DNA of 64,000 nt from Dehalococcoidia bacterium (GTDB lineage Bacteria > Chloroflexota > Dehalococcoidia > Lucifugimonadales > Lucifugimonadaceae): contig JANQQP010000012.1 of assembly GCA_028285005.1 (NCBI GenBank), positions 51,767 through 115,766 of the forward strand, given 5' to 3'. Both the position numbers and the translations under genes were made by a program. Below the pieces are notes generated by a model. It saw only the letters and a list, made by a program, of their open reading frames with translations, did not search any database and had not been told where the DNA came from. The first letter of the stretch is position 1. The number at the start of each line of letters is the position of its first letter. Positions 16,551 to 25,773 of this stretch are shown piece after piece.

Positions 16551-17103
16551 TGCTCAGCAGCCCGTAGTGAATGACGTCGTGGTACTGCCCCGCTTTGAAG
16601 AAGGCCTGTCGCGACCTTCCCTCTTCCTTCATACCAAGCGCAGCTGCGAGCCTGATCATTCCTGCGTTGCCTTCCGGAGTCCCGCAGTAGATCCGGTTCA
16701 AGTTGAGCTCAGAAAATCCGTGTGCCACCACCACGCGGCTGGCCTCTGAGGCGAGTCCTTTGCCCCAGTAGTCCCTCTCACCGAACACAATGGCGAACTC
16801 CGCGCTCCGGTTGATGTAGTCGATTGACTGAAGGCTAATGTTGCCGATATGCCGGTCAGTGTCCGTAGCTATAACTGCGAAGACCACCCTGTCTCGCGCT
16901 GAAGATGACTCAGCCGCATACTGCCGTACATCCTCGACCGACATTGGAAAGCGGTGGTGCGAGTTCCACCGGCATACCTCTTCATCGTTGAACCACTCGG
17001 AATATGTGCCCGAGGCATCAGACTCCTGAAGATTCCTGAGATAAGTCCGAGCGGTGGTGAGAAATGGCCCTGTCAATTCATTAACTCCGACCTGTTCTCC
17101 CAT
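16534..17103 (-). CDS. GNAT N-acetyltransferase, RimJ/RimL-like
   Basis: 189-residue GNAT acetyltransferase. WFNDEEVCRWNSH lies at the front, the acetyl-CoA loop includes DYWGKGLASEA, then LNLNRIYCGTPEGNAG, and AALGMKEEG precedes the C-terminus. It overlaps the DegT aminotransferase gene by 31 bases on the upstream side, so it should act on the amine that enzyme creates. Together with the Gfo/Idh gene two genes upstream it mirrors the oxidise, aminate, acetylate route of WbpB-WbpE-WbpD, although WbpD itself has a different fold. It is the second PseH candidate in the window. Confidence 0.72.
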   Translation of the reverse strand: MGEQVGVNELTGPFLTTARTYLRNLQESDASGTYSEWFNDEEVCRWNSHHRFPMSVEDVRQYAAESSSARDRVVFAVIATDTDRHIGNISLQSIDYINRSAEFAIVFGERDYWGKGLASEASRVVVAHGFSELNLNRIYCGTPEGNAGMIRLAAALGMKEEGRSRQAFFKAGQYHDVIHYGLLSNEHGG

Positions 17104-18401
17104 ACCTTTGTAAAGGCTTCGATCACGTCGTCGAGATCATCTTGTGATGCGGGCGGCCGGAACAGTTCATGGACGATGATCCGGTCTAGAACATCTTCCG
17201 CGACGGGGCAGAGGCCGGGCCGGTACATTTCGTCCGTCGCTCGATCACTCCGGCTGAACGGATATCCTCCGCTCCCAAACGCTATTTTTTTTGAGTACAT
17301 CGGCAGTGTGTACAGAGGTACGCCATATCCGGCGAACACCAGTGGCCCGTCAGATTCGCGTCCCTCCGTCACTGCTAACTCAGCTGCCACGGCTTCGACA
17401 TAGGTCTCCCGAGGGATACCCGCCACAGACTCATCGAACAGCATGCTGTGCAGGTAGTACGAATGCGATGCGCCGGGTCGCAACTTCGGCATGGTCAAGC
17501 ATGGCACTTCCGACAACCCGGCTTCCAGGTACCTGACGTTCGAGACACCTCGTCCTACGAGACCGTCCAGGCGTGTGAGCTGCGATCGGGCGATAGCCGC
17601 TTCCATTTCGCCGAGCCTGAAGTTGAACCCGACCATATTCACCAGGTCCATGTCTGGTTCATCCGCTATTCGGCCTCCGGCGACGGCTTCGGCATGGTTG
17701 CGGATCATTCTCATGCGGTCGGCCAGCCGATCATCGTCGGTGCAGGCGATTCCGCCTTCACCTGTGTGGATATGCTTGTGGTAGTTCAGGCTGAAGATGC
17801 CTATATCACCCAGCGTTCCGGCGAGCCTTTCATCCAGCACGGCGCCCGGACCCTGGGCGTTGTCCTCTATCACCAAGAGGCCGTGCTCAGCGGCGATTGC
17901 ATTGATACCAACACGGTCATAGGGGAGCCCGAACAGGTCCGTCACCACAATCGCACGTGTGCGGGGAGTGATCGCTCGGCGCACCGACTCTGGGTCAAGG
18001 CAGAAATACTCAGGTTCGATGTCCGCGAACACGGGTATTCCACCCCAGACAACGATGGCGGTCGCCGTAGCCGACATCGAGATTGGCGTGACGATCACCT
18101 CGTCGCCCGGCCCGATCCCCGCTGCTCCCACCGCAGCTATGAGCCCGGAAGTTGCCGAGTTGACGGCCACTGCATTGTCGCTTCCGAAGTGAACAGCCCA
18201 CTCGTCTTCCAGGTGTCTGACCTGCTCGCCGCCCAGGAAACCCTCGTCGTAGGAGCCGTAGAACCCTGAGAGTCGTCCACTTTCAAGCACCGCCATAACG
18301 GCCGAACGCTCATCTGGACCGATTGTGTTGTAACGACGGAACGCCTGAGTACGTACGGGCGAAGCTCCGTTGATCGCGAGTCTCGGCAACAGGTTACTCA
18401 C
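17073..18401 (-). CDS. DegT/DnrJ/EryC1 sugar aminotransferase
   Basis: 442-residue PLP-dependent aminotransferase of the DegT/DnrJ/EryC1/StrS family, which transaminates keto-sugars, usually on nucleotide carriers. The active-site Lys lies in YHKHIHTGEGG, and the N-terminal third carries the VNSATSGL cofactor loop. The length is slightly above the typical 370-400, with the extension at the C-terminus. It follows the Gfo/Idh gene by 3 bases. The pair would convert a sugar hydroxyl to a ketone and then an amine. It differs from the PseC homologue at 28669-29862, so the locus aminates at least two different substrates. Confidence 0.83.
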   Translation of the reverse strand: MSNLLPRLAINGASPVRTQAFRRYNTIGPDERSAVMAVLESGRLSGFYGSYDEGFLGGEQVRHLEDEWAVHFGSDNAVAVNSATSGLIAAVGAAGIGPGDEVIVTPISMSATATAIVVWGGIPVFADIEPEYFCLDPESVRRAITPRTRAIVVTDLFGLPYDRVGINAIAAEHGLLVIEDNAQGPGAVLDERLAGTLGDIGIFSLNYHKHIHTGEGGIACTDDDRLADRMRMIRNHAEAVAGGRIADEPDMDLVNMVGFNFRLGEMEAAIARSQLTRLDGLVGRGVSNVRYLEAGLSEVPCLTMPKLRPGASHSYYLHSMLFDESVAGIPRETYVEAVAAELAVTEGRESDGPLVFAGYGVPLYTLPMYSKKIAFGSGGYPFSRSDRATDEMYRPGLCPVAEDVLDRIIVHELFRPPASQDDLDDVIEAFTKVWENRSELMN

Positions 18402-18404
18402 CGT

Positions 18405-19376
18405 CTACTGCAATATGGTGTTGCAGATCATCTCAGTGGCTTCGGCATCGTTGAGTTCAGCCTCGAAGCCAGCGCCGCTGTCCAGCCGTCTGACAATTTC
18501 ATCTAACACTGCGTACTGGTATCTAGTACCGTACTCACAGTCTATCTTCACCGCTTTGTTTAGCTCCCGAAAGCCGCTCGTCGGAAGTTCACGAGTCCCG
18601 ACTGAGATCTTCGCATTGAACGCGTGGTCTTCGAACTGAACACGACCGTTTTCAAACAGCAGGTCGATATCGGCGAACGAGTAGCTTCCGACTCCGGTGG
18701 GTAGGAAGATCACTTCTCCACCTGCGATCGAAACTCGGAAGAATGCATCGCCGTCTCCTAGTTCGTCTTTCTCGGTGACGGGCCCTGACTCAACGACCGA
18801 TGCAGGTCCGCTCAACACGTAGAGCAACAGGTTGATGAGGTGCGAGCAGTTTCTACGAATGCCGTCCTTGTACCGGACAACACCGGTGCGAAACTCGCCG
18901 AGTTCGCCAGTTGAGATCTTCTCCCTGGCCTTCAAGCTGCCAGCAGAGAACCGGCGTGTGTAGTTGATTACTACTGACACTTCACTCTCGCGCAGCATAC
19001 GAACGACTTCCGCTGATTCTTCTGCGGACTGCCCTAGAGGCTTCTCGATCAACATCACTCGTGTGTCAAGTGCTAGCAATTTACTCAAGTCCTGCAGACG
19101 ACCGGCCGCCGGTGTTGCTACGACGAGGATGTCTGGAGCATCGTCGCTGACAATTACATCTATCGATTCATGTGTGTCGACGTCATAGGTTCTAGTGAAT
19201 TCCGCACGTCTATTCCGGTCAGGGTCGATGCCCCACGCCAGCTCTGACGCCGGGTGAACCGAGGCCGCACGTGCATGCGTGAGAACGTACTCGATCGGTA
19301 ACTCCGCATCGTATCCAGTCCCGATCGCGCCCAGTCCGACCAGTCCGACCGAATATCGACCGTCGCTATCCGCCAC
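18405..19376 (-). CDS. Gfo/Idh/MocA sugar oxidoreductase
   Basis: 323-residue NAD(P)-dependent oxidoreductase. The N-terminal Rossmann motif GLGAIGTG is near residue 14, EKPL near residue 117 marks the family's catalytic Lys region, and the C-terminal half is the alpha/beta substrate domain with a HLINLLLYVL helix. It overlaps the upstream cytidylyltransferase gene by 11 bases and precedes the DegT aminotransferase by 3. Such pairs (WlbA/WbpB with WlbE/WbpE) make 3-amino sugars. Here a cytidylyltransferase is coupled instead, so the substrate might be a nonulosonate. Confidence 0.78.
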   Translation of the reverse strand: MADSDGRYSVGLVGLGAIGTGYDAELPIEYVLTHARAASVHPASELAWGIDPDRNRRAEFTRTYDVDTHESIDVIVSDDAPDILVVATPAAGRLQDLSKLLALDTRVMLIEKPLGQSAEESAEVVRMLRESEVSVVINYTRRFSAGSLKAREKISTGELGEFRTGVVRYKDGIRRNCSHLINLLLYVLSGPASVVESGPVTEKDELGDGDAFFRVSIAGGEVIFLPTGVGSYSFADIDLLFENGRVQFEDHAFNAKISVGTRELPTSGFRELNKAVKIDCEYGTRYQYAVLDEIVRRLDSGAGFEAELNDAEATEMICNTILQ

Positions 19377-20118
19377 TGGACTGCACTCCGTCGACTACAG
19401 CCAGAACTTCGGCGAGACCGAACGTCGGTGTCGCAGGGTAGAGGCCTTCAAATACACCCCGGATACGGTTGAAGTCTTCCTGTGTATCAAGGCTGAGATT
19501 GAGATTCGGCCGCCGTAAATTTCGAGGAGCAGGCAGCACTGCGCAGGAGATGTCTTCACTCACAAGCATGTATTGCGGAATATGCTCCCTGTGATCTGGC
19601 ACGGTCGCTTCCCTGTCGGCCCTGGCCAGCAGGTCAAGCGAGAAAACCTGTGTGTCCATTCCGGCGGGATAGGTTTGATAGTAGAAATCCCCGCTGCGGG
19701 GGTGGTGACCGGTTGAAACGTAGTCGATTTCGTTTGCCAGATAGGTTTCTATCACCTGTGTCGAAACAGTCGGATCGATCAGTGGGCAGTCGCCGGTCAG
19801 CTCAACCACAACATCTGCATCTGCCGATTCCGCCGCAAGGGTGACTCTCTTGAGTACATCATCTTCGCTTCCGCGAAAGAACCCCACGCCGAGCCGCGTG
19901 GCCAGTTCCGCTACCGGTTCGTCCGCCGGGTTCTCGGTTGTCGCTACCACTATGCCGTCAACCTGTTCGATTCGTCTGACTCGTTCGATCATCAGCTCGA
20001 GCACCGGTTTACCGCAGATGGGCATCAACACCTTCCCTGGCAGTCGGGAAGAGGACATTCGCGCCTCTATCGTGGCGACCACTCTCCGCCCGGCCTTCAA
20101 AGTCGCCAGGTCAATCAA
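19366..20118 (-). CDS. SpsF-type cytidylyltransferase (copy 1)
   Basis: 250-residue nucleotidyltransferase of the SpsF/COG1861 group, related to CMP-sialic acid synthetases. The N-terminal signature SSRLPGKVL, followed by VVATTENP, VELTGDCPLIDP and a DHREHIP segment, matches the family. It is likely to activate a nonulosonate or related acid sugar with CMP. It is the first gene of a minus-strand operon that continues with Gfo/Idh, DegT, GNAT and a GT-B-like gene. A clear paralogue lies at 23963-24715, so the locus may activate two sugars. About 685 bases without a gene lie upstream. Confidence 0.8.
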   Translation of the reverse strand: MIDLATLKAGRRVVATIEARMSSSRLPGKVLMPICGKPVLELMIERVRRIEQVDGIVVATTENPADEPVAELATRLGVGFFRGSEDDVLKRVTLAAESADADVVVELTGDCPLIDPTVSTQVIETYLANEIDYVSTGHHPRSGDFYYQTYPAGMDTQVFSLDLLARADREATVPDHREHIPQYMLVSEDISCAVLPAPRNLRRPNLNLSLDTQEDFNRIRGVFEGLYPATPTFGLAEVLAVVDGVQSSGG

Positions 20119-20803
20119 GGTTCACCTCGAGAACGGAGATAACTTCGACGCGCGGTGTTCGAGCTAAAAAAGTAGGATTCTCCTCGCGCGTCTTACAAGA
20201 CCGCCAGGCTCTCGGTTCCTTGCTGCCGCAAAGACTCAGGATGTTGTCACGGGTCATATGTTGTTCGGAGAGGATTTCTTCGGATCGTAACTTGCCTGTT
20301 AAGGCTGTGAAGATGACACCTTCAGCAGTAGATCGTTCCGTCGGCAACGTCAGCAGTATATCGGCGAGGTTCGTGAACTCTTCGAACCGCAGCTACTGGA
20401 CTTTATTGGAGATATCATCACCGTTGCGGTGGTGCTGACCCTATGATCGCCACGTTCCAACTACGCTCCTGATGACCGATACTGCTGCAGCGCGGACATT
20501 CAGAGTTCCTGCGAATGGGCGGATCTCGGCGGTGGCGGCCATCTGAAACTACGCGGGCCGGAGATATTCTCCCACTGCGTACGCGATACTGCTTACAGAG
20601 ACCTGACACCGCATCGAAGCGCGGATGACTCGACCGGCCGGACACCGACGTTGCTAACCGCGAGCTTCCCTAGTCAAGATCGTTGTGACCTTGAAAATTG
20701 GACGACCTGATCTTCTTCACTCTTCCTTCGCCGTCGGACAGTTACGAACACCCTCCGGAGCGAAACCAGGTGAGCGCGGCACAATAAGGACACTGGTCAA
20801 ATA
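20119..20803. other. 685-base gap without a supportable gene
   Basis: This divergent gap separates the copy 1 cytidylyltransferase from the flippase and must hold promoters for both. Short frames here lack coding character. One possible gene remnant is a 48-codon plus-strand frame at 20303-20446, opened by a stop and without a good start, which ends in a hydrophobic helix and reads like the tail of a membrane-anchored protein. No tRNA, repeat or terminator was recognised. Confidence 0.5.
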
Positions 20804-22642
20804 TTGACCTCCATCAACGGCGCTCCGAGAGCGATCGGCAACCAGATGAGCAAATTGCTCGCCAACGCGTGGCTGTTCCTCGCGTATCCGCGCAGCCTGC
20901 CAAAACGGCTGAACTACGCGTTGCTGCTGATCATTGGCATTACGGCAGGCACCGTGATCCTCGATGGTCTTGCTCTCGCACTGATCGTTCCGTTCGTGGA
21001 CATTCTCATCGGAACGCAGGACGAAACCAGTTCCGTCTCACTCATTCGCTGGACGGAAGAACTGATCGAGTCGGTTGGTCTGGAGGCCACCACAGGCTGG
21101 CTCATTGGAGTCATTATCGTCTTCCAGATCGTTCGAGCAGCGGGTCTGGCCCTTCAGCTTTGGTTGACCACTCGGTTTCGGGCTGAGTACGAAGAACGTC
21201 TCAAACGAGGGTCATTCTCGCTGCTGGTCCGATCTTCCTGGCCTTATCTGACCACGTTGCGTTCTGGAGCGATGATCAACGGCGTAGTTGCCCAGTCCTC
21301 TCGCGGCGGTCACACGTACGATGCATTCGCGTTGACTGCCTCCGCACTGGTGACATCGATCGCATACTTTGCAGGCTCGCTCATTATCTCCTGGCAGCTT
21401 AGCCTGATCGCCGCCGCCTACGCGATTTTTCTGATGGTTTCGCTCAGCTACTTCTTCGCCATAGGCAAGAGACTTGGTGCACGACTCACGCAGAACGCTG
21501 AAGACGTGCTCAACGAGATCTCAGAGTCAGTTGGTGGGCTCAAAGTCGTTAAGTCGAGCGCAATGGAGCAGTCCGTTATCGGGCGATTCTCGAACTCCGC
21601 GAAGAGATACGCGCGTACTGAATCACTTCTCGGCTTGCAGCAAGGCGCTATGCAGTCGATTTTTGAGTTGCTGTTCCTGCTGGCGCTTGTAGTTGGCCTC
21701 TTCTTTGCAACACGATCTCTCGACCTCACCAATAGCGCCATCCTTCTCTTCACGCTGCTCTTCTTCCGGATATTTCAGCGGGCAAGAGGAGTGCAGTCAG
21801 GCCTGCAGGCTTTCTATCAACTGATTCCGAGCCTCGAGGTGATCCGGCACTTCCAGAGTGTTGCTCACGATCACCGCGAGCGCTCTAGTGGCGATCGGCT
21901 AGAGCGTCTGGAGCGGAAGGTTCAGTTGGATAGTGTCTCCTACGAATACATCGAAGGTCACACCGTCCTGAACAACCTCTCTCTTGAGATCGAAGCCAAC
22001 ACATCGGTCGCCATCGTTGGGCCTTCAGGCGTTGGAAAGACGACCGTCGTCGACATGGTCGTCGGCCTAATCGATCCAACCTCTGGCAGCGTGAACATTG
22101 ATGGCAGGCCGCTTACTGAGATCAGTCTAGAGTCCTGGCGTGGCCGTCTCGCCTACGTCACCCAGGGTTCCATCCTTTTCCATGACTCGATCGCACGAAA
22201 CATCGCGCTTGGCGCAGACGAGGTTGAGCGACGAGATATTGAAGAAGCGGCTGCGTTGGCCGGCGCGCACGAATTCATAAGCCGTTTACCCGACGGCTAC
22301 GACACCTTAGTCGGCGAGCGGGGAGTAACACTGTCCGGTGGTCAACGGCAGCGGATCGCACTCGCCAGGGCTCTGTTGCGCAAACCTGATCTGCTGATCC
22401 TTGATGAGGCGACGAGCGAACTGGACGTCACCTCGGAACAGCGGTTCCAGGCAACCCTAGAGCAGTTGCGCGGAACGACAGCGATGCTAATCGTGGCACA
22501 CCGGCTGTCCACCGTTATGGGCGTCGATCGGGTCTACGTGCTCGATAACGGAGGCGTTGCAGAGTCTGGATCACCGCAGGAGCTGATATCCCACAAAGGC
22601 CGCTTCTACTCGATGCTGCAGCAGGCAGGACAGGTCAGCTAA
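20804..22642 (+). CDS. ABC exporter, MsbA/PglK-like lipid-linked glycan flippase
   Basis: 612-residue half-transporter with an N-terminal six-helix membrane domain (about residues 25-340) fused to an ATPase domain. Walker A GPSGVGKTT is near residue 405, Q-loop YVTQGS, signature LSGGQRQR, Walker B LLILDEATSE and the H-loop AHRLS, all intact. It most resembles MsbA-type lipid flippases such as PglK/WlaB. It stands alone on the plus strand between two minus-strand sugar operons, and its stop overlaps that of the converging aminotransferase gene. The TTG at 20804 is used, with AAGGA a little far upstream; an ATG at 20846 is a credible alternative. It probably flips lipid-linked glycans carrying the locus sugars. 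Confidence 0.83.
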   Translation: MTSINGAPRAIGNQMSKLLANAWLFLAYPRSLPKRLNYALLLIIGITAGTVILDGLALALIVPFVDILIGTQDETSSVSLIRWTEELIESVGLEATTGWLIGVIIVFQIVRAAGLALQLWLTTRFRAEYEERLKRGSFSLLVRSSWPYLTTLRSGAMINGVVAQSSRGGHTYDAFALTASALVTSIAYFAGSLIISWQLSLIAAAYAIFLMVSLSYFFAIGKRLGARLTQNAEDVLNEISESVGGLKVVKSSAMEQSVIGRFSNSAKRYARTESLLGLQQGAMQSIFELLFLLALVVGLFFATRSLDLTNSAILLFTLLFFRIFQRARGVQSGLQAFYQLIPSLEVIRHFQSVAHDHRERSSGDRLERLERKVQLDSVSYEYIEGHTVLNNLSLEIEANTSVAIVGPSGVGKTTVVDMVVGLIDPTSGSVNIDGRPLTEISLESWRGRLAYVTQGSILFHDSIARNIALGADEVERRDIEEAAALAGAHEFISRLPDGYDTLVGERGVTLSGGQRQRIALARALLRKPDLLILDEATSELDVTSEQRFQATLEQLRGTTAMLIVAHRLSTVMGVDRVYVLDNGGVAESGSPQELISHKGRFYSMLQQAGQVS

Positions 22643-23973
22643 GCCTGACGGAACACCGGCTGCACAGGAGGTCCGTTCAGGAATCTAGTCGCCTCACCGC
22701 TATCGATCGCCCTGGCGAGCACCGGCATCGCTGCCCTGATTGCGTCTAATGTTTGCGATACGTCGTCATCGCTTAGTGCGTAGCTCGTATTGAAGCCCAC
22801 CATGAACAGCACACCACGCCGTACAAGCTCTTGTTGCACGATCGATCGCAGCACGAGGTCGTCTTCACCAGTAACAGCGTCGGTGAATGTGCAAACGGTC
22901 CTTGGCGGCAACCCTATGCACTTCGTCACTGCTTCAATACCGAACTCCGCCGCGAGGCTGTTGTAGCCATCCTGCAACTTTGCGCCCTGTTTCCACAGGT
23001 GGTCTATGACAGGCTCTCGCCGCATCTTGTCCATCGTCGCCCGGGCGGCTGCCAACGAAACCGCCTCGCCGCCAAAGGTAAATGAGAAGAAGATGTCATC
23101 GAACATCTCCATGATGTCCCTGCGACCGGTGACTACGGACAGCGGATAGCCATTCGCGATCGCCTTGGCGAAGCACGCAAGGTCCGGCGTGACCCCGTAC
23201 CGCTCCTGCGCACCGCCGTATGCAACCCGGAAGCCTGTCAGTACCTCATCGAACACCAGGACAGCGCCGTGCTTCTTACAAAGCTCGGATACTCCCTGCA
23301 GGAACTCCGGTTCGGGCTCTACCACGCCGACCGGTTCCAGGATCACGCAAGCCACATCGCCCGGGTTCCTGTCGAACACTGCCTCCAGCGAGCCGATGTC
23401 GTTGAAGCTGAATGTTGCGGTGAGCCGGGAAACCTCGTCTGGCACACCGATCGAGCGAGTCGTGGTGCCGATGTACCAGTCCTGCCAGCCGTGATACCCG
23501 CAGGCCGCGACGACGCTGCGCCCCGTGTAAGCCCTCGCAACTCGCACCGCTGCACTGGTGGCGTCAGACCCGTTCTTGCCGAACCTCACCATCTCTGCGC
23601 AAGGAATGGCGTCGACAACCCGCTCAGCAACGTCGAGTTCGATTGGATGTGACAGCGAGAATATCGTGCCTTGCGAAACCTGCTTCACAACCGCTTCAGT
23701 TACATCCGGATCGTCGTGGCCGAGCACTATCGGTCCGAGCGAGGTGGGCAAGTCGATGTACTCATTTCCATCGACATCCCAGACGTGCGCACCTTTCCCT
23801 CGCTCTAGAAATACCGGTGCGACGCCGTGCACCAGTTGGCTTGGGGCCTTACTGAAAGTCTGTGAGACGCCTGGAATGAGACCTTCAGCCCGCGCAAGCA
23901 ACTCGTACGACCGCTGGAGGTTCAACTGATTGGCTTCGAGCGCATCACTGCTCATCGAAGGCTCATCCTTCAC
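22639..23973 (-). CDS. Class III PLP aminotransferase, glutamate-1-semialdehyde aminomutase-like
   Basis: 444-residue fold-type I PLP enzyme of class III, closest in motifs to glutamate-1-semialdehyde 2,1-aminomutase. GTIFSLSHPIE and NGSDATSAAVRVAR lie in the N-terminal half, FDEVLTGFRVA carries the PLP-binding Asp, and the cofactor Lys is in CFAKAIANGYP. No haem genes are nearby. Its start overlaps the copy 2 cytidylyltransferase gene by 11 bases, so it belongs to the pse operon and probably aminates or isomerises a sugar-derived keto compound. It is the last gene of that operon. The substrate is unknown. Confidence 0.77.
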   Translation of the reverse strand: MKDEPSMSSDALEANQLNLQRSYELLARAEGLIPGVSQTFSKAPSQLVHGVAPVFLERGKGAHVWDVDGNEYIDLPTSLGPIVLGHDDPDVTEAVVKQVSQGTIFSLSHPIELDVAERVVDAIPCAEMVRFGKNGSDATSAAVRVARAYTGRSVVAACGYHGWQDWYIGTTTRSIGVPDEVSRLTATFSFNDIGSLEAVFDRNPGDVACVILEPVGVVEPEPEFLQGVSELCKKHGAVLVFDEVLTGFRVAYGGAQERYGVTPDLACFAKAIANGYPLSVVTGRRDIMEMFDDIFFSFTFGGEAVSLAAARATMDKMRREPVIDHLWKQGAKLQDGYNSLAAEFGIEAVTKCIGLPPRTVCTFTDAVTGEDDLVLRSIVQQELVRRGVLFMVGFNTSYALSDDDVSQTLDAIRAAMPVLARAIDSGEATRFLNGPPVQPVFRQA

Positions 23974-24715
23974 TTTTCATCTGCGCCTCAAGAGACTCGT
24001 TGCGCTGGCTTGTAGAACTCATCGTGGCCAGATCGGTATCCGTCTCCCAGAGCTGTAGAAAATCGTTCAGCGAGGCGGAAGAGAACGGCACATGAAGACG
24101 TCTGGAGATTTCGCGCATCAATTGAAGATCGTCGGCATTGTCCAACGTCCAGCGTAGGTGCGAAAGATCAACCGCGCTTTCTATGTTTGCCAACCTGAAC
24201 TTGTCCGGGTTTTGCCAGATGTACGGAGTAACATGTTCGCGATGCGATGGCAATGTTGCCTTTTCGAAGGCCTGCTCCAGTGCACTGATCGATACCACCT
24301 CCGTGTCGAGTCCGTCCGGGAAGGTGGGCGGCTTGATGTTGGAAGCGTAGTCGCAATCACCTTGTAAGAACCTGGCGACGACCCGGGAGCTCACGTCTGG
24401 GTCTAACATCGGGCAATCGGCCGTTATCCTGACAACGGCATCAGCTTGGTAGGCGATTGCGGCGCTGTAGAACCTGTCGAGCACATCTGATTCGCTGCCC
24501 GCGAAGACCTCGATACCGCGAGCCGAGACGTGATCGATGATTGGCACGTCTTGCGGGTTGTTCGATGTGGCAACAACAAGCTCGTGCGTGTCTCGAATTC
24601 GCCTGCACCTTGAAACAACGATGTCGAGCACAGTTTCATCGCCGATCGGCAGCAGGACCTTGCCCGGCAGGCGAGAGGAGGCTGTGCGGGCCTGCACTAT
24701 GGTCACCACTCTCAT
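23963..24715 (-). CDS. SpsF-type cytidylyltransferase (copy 2), PseF candidate
   Basis: 250-residue paralogue of the protein at 19366-20118, with the same SSRLPGKVL, VVATSNNP, ITADCPMLDP and SHREHVTP landmarks. It lies in the operon with pseB, pseC, pseG and pseI, where no classical PseF is present. It is therefore the natural candidate for CMP activation of pseudaminic acid. Both ends overlap neighbours (4 bases with Gfo/Idh, 11 with the aminotransferase). The two copies differ widely outside the motifs, suggesting different sugar substrates rather than a recent duplication. Confidence 0.8.
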   Translation of the reverse strand: MRVVTIVQARTASSRLPGKVLLPIGDETVLDIVVSRCRRIRDTHELVVATSNNPQDVPIIDHVSARGIEVFAGSESDVLDRFYSAAIAYQADAVVRITADCPMLDPDVSSRVVARFLQGDCDYASNIKPPTFPDGLDTEVVSISALEQAFEKATLPSHREHVTPYIWQNPDKFRLANIESAVDLSHLRWTLDNADDLQLMREISRRLHVPFSSASLNDFLQLWETDTDLATMSSTSQRNESLEAQMKSEG

Positions 24716-25701
24716 AGTGCGACCTCTTTGCCGGTCCGCGCAGATTTCTTAGCAGCCAGTGTGGTTTCCAACACTCGTAGCGCTGCGCGGCCATCTACGG
24801 GCGGCACGCCTTCACCCTCCAAACACCTGATGAAAGTCTCGATCTCTTCGATGTAAGTCTTCGACACGTCCGACTGCGTGTCATCCAAAGACTTCTCACC
24901 ATCGCTACGCGCGATCTCGAGTCCGCGGAAATAGTCCCAGTCCGCGGTGGCCTCTGTGCCGATCACCCGGGCGCCGCGCTTGTATCCATGTTGCGTGCAA
25001 TCCACCCTGATGGTCGAGATCACACCAGTCGTGTGCTTCATGGTCGCAAACGCCGTATCTTCCGCGTCCATCTCCAGGTCGCTTAATTTGTCGGCAGCGC
25101 AGTAGACGGACTCCACCGGTCCAGCCAGCCATGAGACATAGTCGAACTCGTGCGACTCTTCGAGGATTATTCCGCCGCCCGATTCCGCGGAGGTGATGTA
25201 GTTGTTCCGGTAGTCGCTCTGCGGCCGCCATGTCGGAAGGTACTGTCCGAACTCCGCGTGCACCGCCATCACTCTTCCAAATTTGCCAGCGTCAATCATC
25301 CGCTTCAGCTCGACTAAAGCCGGTAGAAATCTGAGGTTGTAAGCTGCCATAACGGTGAGCCCGGATCGCTCTGCCTTATCAAGGAATGCTTCCACGCCAT
25401 CCATCGACACGCTCAGCGGCTTTTCGACCATGACATGCGCGCCAGCTTCTACCGCTATGGCAGCAGTGGATATATGGTCCACCGGTGGTGTGGCGACTAC
25501 TACTCCGTCGCATCCTTCTGACAGTCTGGACTCAACGGATTCGACTGCCATGCCATCGATCTCGGATGCAAGTGTGGCCGATCGCTGCGAATCTGGGTCG
25601 AACAGGTAGATGTTTTTAACTCCGGCAGCGGAGAGGTTGCGCGCGTGCCGGCTGCCGGCAGAACCGCAACCGGCAATGAGTATCTGAAGTTCAGAGTTCA
25701 A
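24712..25701 (-). CDS. Gfo/Idh/MocA oxidoreductase
   Basis: NAD(P)-dependent sugar oxidoreductase of 329 residues from the TTG at 25701, which has AAGG eight bases upstream and puts the Rossmann motif GCGSAGSRH close to the N-terminus as in relatives. An in-frame TTG at 25758 would add 19 residues without family support. EKPLSVSMDG marks the catalytic Lys region, and the C-terminal substrate domain includes ILEESHEFDYVSWL. It lies between pseI and the copy 2 cytidylyltransferase. This is the second case in the window of a Gfo/Idh gene joined to an SpsF-type gene and a PLP aminotransferase. Confidence 0.8.
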   Translation of the reverse strand: MNSELQILIAGCGSAGSRHARNLSAAGVKNIYLFDPDSQRSATLASEIDGMAVESVESRLSEGCDGVVVATPPVDHISTAAIAVEAGAHVMVEKPLSVSMDGVEAFLDKAERSGLTVMAAYNLRFLPALVELKRMIDAGKFGRVMAVHAEFGQYLPTWRPQSDYRNNYITSAESGGGIILEESHEFDYVSWLAGPVESVYCAADKLSDLEMDAEDTAFATMKHTTGVISTIRVDCTQHGYKRGARVIGTEATADWDYFRGLEIARSDGEKSLDDTQSDVSKTYIEEIETFIRCLEGEGVPPVDGRAALRVLETTLAAKKSARTGKEVAL

Positions 25702-25773
25702 AAGCAGAGACCTTGATTGATTCGAATGTCGGCAACCTGATCTCTCGGCTTCGGGCAAGACGGAGGATCTAAG

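Noticed and set aside
22639..23973. Haem biosynthesis gene hemL
   Set aside because: Motifs are of that family, but the operon is for nonulosonate sugars and no other haem gene is present.
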